A stretch of DNA of 17,487 nucleotides from JBBQZP01 sp038207585. Lineage in GTDB: Bacteria > Pseudomonadota > Alphaproteobacteria > Rhodobacterales > Rhodobacteraceae. Below, piece after piece: positions 14,007-17,487 of this stretch. The notes beneath the pieces are model-generated. The model searched no databases. It was given only the letters and a program-made list of their open reading frames with translations, and was not told the DNA's origin. Made by a program: the position numbers and the translations under genes. The stretch is taken from assembly GCA_038207585.1 (NCBI GenBank), contig JBBQZP010000053.1, forward strand, positions 1-17,487, read 5' to 3'. Each line of letters begins with the position of its first letter. Within the stretch, counting starts at the first letter, position 1.

Positions 14007-14966
14007 GTGGTTCATCCGGTCATAAAACTGGTGGCTCAGCGCCTTGCGCTGGGCCTTCTTTTGTTGCTTGCGGCGTCGGTGCTGATCTTTGTGGGCACGC
14101 AGATATTGCCGGGCGATGTGGCACAAAGCATCCTTGGCCAATCGGCCACGCCGGAAAGTCTGGCCAATCTGCGCGCGGAACTGGGGCTGAACGAACCCGC
14201 CACAACACGCTATTTCAACTGGCTTTTTGCGGCATTGCACGGCGATCTGGGCACCGCATTGACCAACGGGCAGGACATCGCACAGGCGATGGGCAAGCGG
14301 CTGGGGAACACGCTGTTTCTGGCCGCGACGGCAGCGGTGATTGCCGTGCCGACGGCGATTTTGCTGGGTCTGATCGCGGTGCGGTATCAGGGGCGGTGGC
14401 CCGACAAGGTCATTTCGACCGTGACTCTGGCCACCGTTTCGGTGCCGGAGTTTCTGCTGGGCTATATTCTTGTCTATCTACTGTCGGTGAAGCTGCGGCT
14501 TTTTCCGTCGCTCGCCACGATCTATGACACGATGAGCCTTGGCGAGAAGCTTTATGCGATTTCGATGCCGACGCTGGTTCTGGTGCTTGTCGTGCTGGGC
14601 CACATGATGCGGATGACGCGAGCCGCCATTCTGAACGTGATGCAGTCGGCCTATGTGGAAACAGCCGAACTGAAAGGCCTGCGCCCTTTCACCATCATCG
14701 CGCGGCATGCGTTTCCGAACGCTATCGCCCCGGTGGTCAATGTGGTGATGCTTAACCTGGCCTATCTGGTGGTGGGTGTCGTGGTGGTTGAGGTGGTGTT
14801 TGTTTATCCCGGCATGGGGCAGTATCTGGTTGATCATGTCTCCAAGCGCGATGTGCCGGTGGTGCAGGCCTGTGGTCTGGTGTTTGCGGCGGTCTACATC
14901 GGGCTGAACATTCTGGCCGATGTGATCTCGATTCTGGCGAACCCACGGTTGAGGCACCCGAAATGA
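14007..14966 (+). CDS. ABC importer permease, DppB type
   Basis: 319 aa inner-membrane permease with about six hydrophobic helices. The N-terminal segment LALGLLLLLAASVLIFVGTQILPGD and the linker ELGLNEPATTRYFNWL are typical of DppB/OppB proteins. The EAA loop that contacts the ATPase is YVETAELKGLRPFTIIARHAFPNAIAP at about 215-241. The GTG start is six bases after the binding-protein stop; GTG 14031 is an alternative that would shorten the protein by eight residues. It pairs with the next permease to form the channel. Confidence 0.92.
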   Translation: MVHPVIKLVAQRLALGLLLLLAASVLIFVGTQILPGDVAQSILGQSATPESLANLRAELGLNEPATTRYFNWLFAALHGDLGTALTNGQDIAQAMGKRLGNTLFLAATAAVIAVPTAILLGLIAVRYQGRWPDKVISTVTLATVSVPEFLLGYILVYLLSVKLRLFPSLATIYDTMSLGEKLYAISMPTLVLVLVVLGHMMRMTRAAILNVMQSAYVETAELKGLRPFTIIARHAFPNAIAPVVNVVMLNLAYLVVGVVVVEVVFVYPGMGQYLVDHVSKRDVPVVQACGLVFAAVYIGLNILADVISILANPRLRHPK

Positions 14967-15781
14967 TGCGCATCCCACTGGCCGCCATGATCGGGCTGTT
15001 CTTCACAGCACTTTATTTTCTGGGCGCGATTTTCGCAGGCTGGATTGCCCCCTACGGCATGGCCGAGATTGTGGGCGACAGTTGGGAGCCGTGGTCGGCC
15101 ACGCACCTGCTGGGCACCGACAGCATCGGGCGAGATTTGCTGTCCCGGATGATTTTCGGCGGGCAGACGACGATTTTTGTGGCGACTGCAGCGACGGCTC
15201 TCAGTTTCACGCTGGGAGCATCGCTGGGGTTTCTGGCGGCGGTCAAGGGTGGCTGGGTCGATCAGCTTTTGTCGCGCGGCGTTGATCTGGTGATGTCGAT
15301 CCCGTCGCTGATTTCGGCGCTGGTGGTGCTGTCGGTGATGCCCGTCACGCTGCCGGTGTTGATTCTGGTTATGGGGCTTTTGGATGCGACGCGGGTATTC
15401 CGTCTTAGCCGGGCCGTGGCCGTGGACATCACCGTGATGGATTATGTCGAGGCCGCGAGGTTGCGCGGTGAGAAGCAGTTGTGGATCATTTTCCGCGAGA
15501 TTTTGCCCAATGCGCTGTCGCCGTTGATTGCCGAAATGGGGCTGCGGTTCATCTTCATGGTGCTGTTCATCTCGACCCTCTCGTTCCTTGGCCTTGGCAT
15601 CCAGCCGCCGCTGGCGGACTGGGGCGGCATCGTCAAGGAAAACAAGGAAGGCATCGTTTACGGCATTCCCGCCGCACTGATCCCGGCCTTTGCGATTGCG
15701 ACGCTGGCGATTTCCGTGAACCTTGTAGCCGACTGGGTGCTGACGCGCACGACCAGTCTGAAAGGCGGGCGCGGTGGTTGA
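14963..15781 (+). CDS. ABC importer permease, DppC type
   Basis: 272 aa inner-membrane permease. The motif HLLGTDSIGRDLLSRMIFGGQ near residue 48 marks the DppC/OppC family. The EAA loop is YVEAARLRGEKQLWIIFREILPNALSP at about 159-185. Five to six hydrophobic helices are visible. Its ATG overlaps the preceding permease stop (ATGA), and the ATPase gene starts eight bases before its own stop. The coding order binding protein, B, C, ATPase is the standard one for this importer class. Confidence 0.92.
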   Translation: MMRIPLAAMIGLFFTALYFLGAIFAGWIAPYGMAEIVGDSWEPWSATHLLGTDSIGRDLLSRMIFGGQTTIFVATAATALSFTLGASLGFLAAVKGGWVDQLLSRGVDLVMSIPSLISALVVLSVMPVTLPVLILVMGLLDATRVFRLSRAVAVDITVMDYVEAARLRGEKQLWIIFREILPNALSPLIAEMGLRFIFMVLFISTLSFLGLGIQPPLADWGGIVKENKEGIVYGIPAALIPAFAIATLAISVNLVADWVLTRTTSLKGGRGG

Positions 15782-17411
15782 ACCCCTGTTGGATATCGAG
15801 GGTCTGAAGATCGAGGCGACGTCGTATCCCCCGGGTGAGGCGCCGCGCAATATCACCATCGTCGATGGCGTATCCCTGACGCTGCAGCAGGGCTGCGTGC
15901 TGGGGCTGATCGGCGAATCCGGGGCGGGGAAATCAACCATCGGGCTGTCGGCCATGGCTTACGGTCGCGGCGGGGTGCGGATCACCGGGGGGGTGATCAA
16001 GTTGGCGGGTCGTGATATCCGCGAGGCCAGCGCGCGGGGCCTGCGGGGCCTGCGCGGGCATGAGGTGACGTATGTGGCGCAATCGGCCGCCGCCGCCTTC
16101 AACCCCGCGAAAAAGCTGATGGAGCAGGTGATTGAAACCTCGCTGACGCACGGTCTGATGACCAAGGCCGAAGCCGAGGCGCGGGCGATTGTGCTGTTTG
16201 GCAAGCTGGGCCTGCCCAACCCCGAAACCATCGGCCAGCGCTATCCGCATCAGGTGTCGGGCGGGCAGTTGCAGCGGGTGATGACGGCGATGGCTTTGTG
16301 CCCCAAGCCCGATCTGGTGATCTTTGACGAGCCTACAACCGCGCTGGATGTGACGACCCAGATCGAGGTTCTGGCTGCGATCAAGGAAGCGATCCGCGAT
16401 ACCGGGGTGGCGGCGTTGTATATTACCCATGATCTGGCGGTCGTGGCGCAGGTTTCCGATCACATCATGGTGCTGCGCGGCGGCAAGATGGTTGAATACG
16501 GCACCGTGCAACAGATCATCGAAGAACCGCGCGAAGAATATACCCGCGCGCTGGTCTCGGTCCGCTCGATCGACCATACCGAAAAGGCGGACGGGGCGGT
16601 GTCGGTCCTGTCGGTGAAAGGGATCACCGCGCGCTATCGCGGCACCAAGTTCGATGTCCTGTCGGAGGTGACGGTTGATCTGCCTGCCGGGCAGACGCTG
16701 GCGGTGGTGGGCGAAAGCGGGTCGGGCAAATCAACGCTGGCGCGGGTGATCACCGGGCTTTTGCCGCCGTCAGGCGGTGAGGTGATGTTTGCCGGACGCT
16801 CCCTGTCGGGGGCTTTGGCGCAGCGCAGCAAGGATGATCTGCGCGAATTGCAGATGATCTATCAGATGGCCGATGTCGCGATGAACCCTCGCCAGACCGT
16901 GGGCACCATCATCGGGCGGCCCTTGGAGTTCTATTTCGGCCTGCGCGGGGAAGCGCGGCGCAAGCGGGTGCAGGAACTGCTGGACCAGATCGAGATGGGC
17001 AAGGGCTTCATCGACCGCTATCCGGCGGAACTGTCAGGCGGGCAGAAACAGCGCGTCTGCATCGCGCGGGCGCTGGCCGCAAAGCCCAAGCTGATCATCT
17101 GTGATGAGGTGACATCGGCGCTGGACCCGCTGGTTGCGGACGGGATCCTGAAGCTGCTTTTGAACCTGCAAGCGCAGGAAGGGGTGGCGTATCTGTTCAT
17201 CACGCATGACCTTGCAACGGTGCGCGCCATCGCCGACCGGATTGCGGTGATGTACCGAGGCCGGGTCGTGCGCTATGGCACCAAGAGCGAAGTGCTGTCA
17301 CCGCCATTTGATGATTACACCGACCTTTTGCTGTCATCGGTGCCCGAGATGAAGCTGGGCTGGCTGGAAAATGTCATCGCCACGCGCAAGATGGAATCTG
17401 CGGGGAATTAA
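15774..17411 (+). CDS. Fused double ATPase of the ABC importer (DppD-DppF type)
   Basis: 545 aa with two complete nucleotide-binding domains in one chain; they are often separate proteins (DppD and DppF) in this class. Domain 1 has Walker A GESGAGKS (47-54), signature VSGGQLQRV (161-169), Walker B LVIFDEPTTALD (181-192) and switch H219. Domain 2 has GESGSGKS (313-320), LSGGQKQR (420-427), LIICDEVTSALD (440-451) and H478. In domain 2 the usual DEP after Walker B is DEV. The oligopeptide-type extension (EEYTRALVS near 254) follows domain 1. The GTG start overlaps the permease gene by eight bases. It is the last gene of the operon and ends just before a terminator-like hairpin. It energises import through the two permeases. 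Confidence 0.93.
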   Translation: MVEPLLDIEGLKIEATSYPPGEAPRNITIVDGVSLTLQQGCVLGLIGESGAGKSTIGLSAMAYGRGGVRITGGVIKLAGRDIREASARGLRGLRGHEVTYVAQSAAAAFNPAKKLMEQVIETSLTHGLMTKAEAEARAIVLFGKLGLPNPETIGQRYPHQVSGGQLQRVMTAMALCPKPDLVIFDEPTTALDVTTQIEVLAAIKEAIRDTGVAALYITHDLAVVAQVSDHIMVLRGGKMVEYGTVQQIIEEPREEYTRALVSVRSIDHTEKADGAVSVLSVKGITARYRGTKFDVLSEVTVDLPAGQTLAVVGESGSGKSTLARVITGLLPPSGGEVMFAGRSLSGALAQRSKDDLRELQMIYQMADVAMNPRQTVGTIIGRPLEFYFGLRGEARRKRVQELLDQIEMGKGFIDRYPAELSGGQKQRVCIARALAAKPKLIICDEVTSALDPLVADGILKLLLNLQAQEGVAYLFITHDLATVRAIADRIAVMYRGRVVRYGTKSEVLSPPFDDYTDLLLSSVPEMKLGWLENVIATRKMESAGN

Positions 17412-17415
17412 GGGA

Positions 17416-17436
17416 AGGGGGGCTGTCTGCCCCCCT
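17416..17436 (+). terminator. Terminator-like hairpin after the ABC importer operon
   Basis: The stem is AGGGGGGC-TGTCT-GCCCCCCT, 8 bp with a 5-nt loop, starting five bases after the ATPase stop codon. It is very GC-rich, and the following CTTGG is only a weak U-run. It is also the hairpin part of the right-hand composite repeat, so it may be a repeat element that doubles as a terminator. Confidence 0.55.
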
Positions 17437-17478
17437 CTTGGCCCTTGGCCAATTCACCCCCCGAGGATATTTGTGAAC
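17416..17478 (+). repeat. Composite intergenic repeat, right copy
   Basis: Read on the plus strand, the hairpin at 17416-17436 is followed by the palindrome TTGGCC-CTT-GGCCAA (17438-17452). The box CCCCGAGGATATTTGTGAAC (17459-17478) comes next; it is the exact reverse complement of the box at 91-110. Both copies share the AGACA/TGTCT loop in the GGGGC hairpin. They differ in spacer length (6 versus 18 nt) and in the palindrome sequence, though complementary bases change together, which points to selection on RNA or cruciform folding. Confidence 0.78.
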
Positions 17479-17487
17479 AGAAAAAGA

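Overview
The window is high-GC DNA, dense with genes, many starting by 4-bp overlap. It is most likely from an alphaproteobacterium of the Rhodobacteraceae type. That assignment is inferred from protein similarity recalled from memory: BetC and CyaC resemble the Sinorhizobium proteins closely, and the arsR-aqpS-arsC order matches the rhizobial arsenic operon. No rRNA, tRNA, insertion sequence, integrase or CRISPR array was seen.

Layout, left to right. (1) 91-166 holds a composite intergenic repeat (a 20-bp box plus two hairpins). (2) 197-2988 (+) is a translationally coupled pair: an NDP-forming acyl-CoA ligase and a CaiD-like carnitinyl-CoA dehydratase. (3) 2985-3605 (-) is a small HxH-type 2OG-Fe(II) oxygenase, convergent with caiD with overlapping stop codons. 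(4) 3752-5365 (+) is a GMC oxidoreductase of the choline-dehydrogenase type, preceded by a 17-bp tandem repeat. (5) 5398-6826 (+) is arsR-aqpS-arsC, an arsenate-reduction and arsenite-channel operon with an AT-rich promoter/operator. (6) 6827-8503 (-) is a CyaC-type adenylate cyclase with a six-helix, histidine-rich membrane anchor and a [2Fe-2S] domain. (7) 8660-10165 (-) is choline sulfatase BetC. (8) Divergent from it, 10305-12302 (+) is a CocE/NonD-type serine hydrolase. (9) 12414-17411 (+) is a four-gene peptide/opine-type ABC importer: Tat-exported binding protein, two permeases and a fused double ATPase. (10) 17416-17478 holds a second copy of the composite repeat, inverted relative to the first, so the two copies bracket the whole gene set.

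Working model (inference). Apart from the arsenic operon and the cyclase, most of the region could serve uptake and breakdown of quaternary-ammonium compounds or their esters. BetC would release choline from choline-O-sulfate. The GMC enzyme could oxidise choline or a related alcohol. The ligase and CaiD could activate and dehydrate a carnitine-like acid. The importer and CocE hydrolase could bring in and cleave a conjugate. No betB, betI, caiB or caiC is in the window, so this is a hypothesis and not a reconstructed pathway. The arsenic operon is a self-contained detoxification cassette placed between the GMC gene and the cyclase. The cyclase probably converts the redox state of the quinone pool into a cAMP signal.
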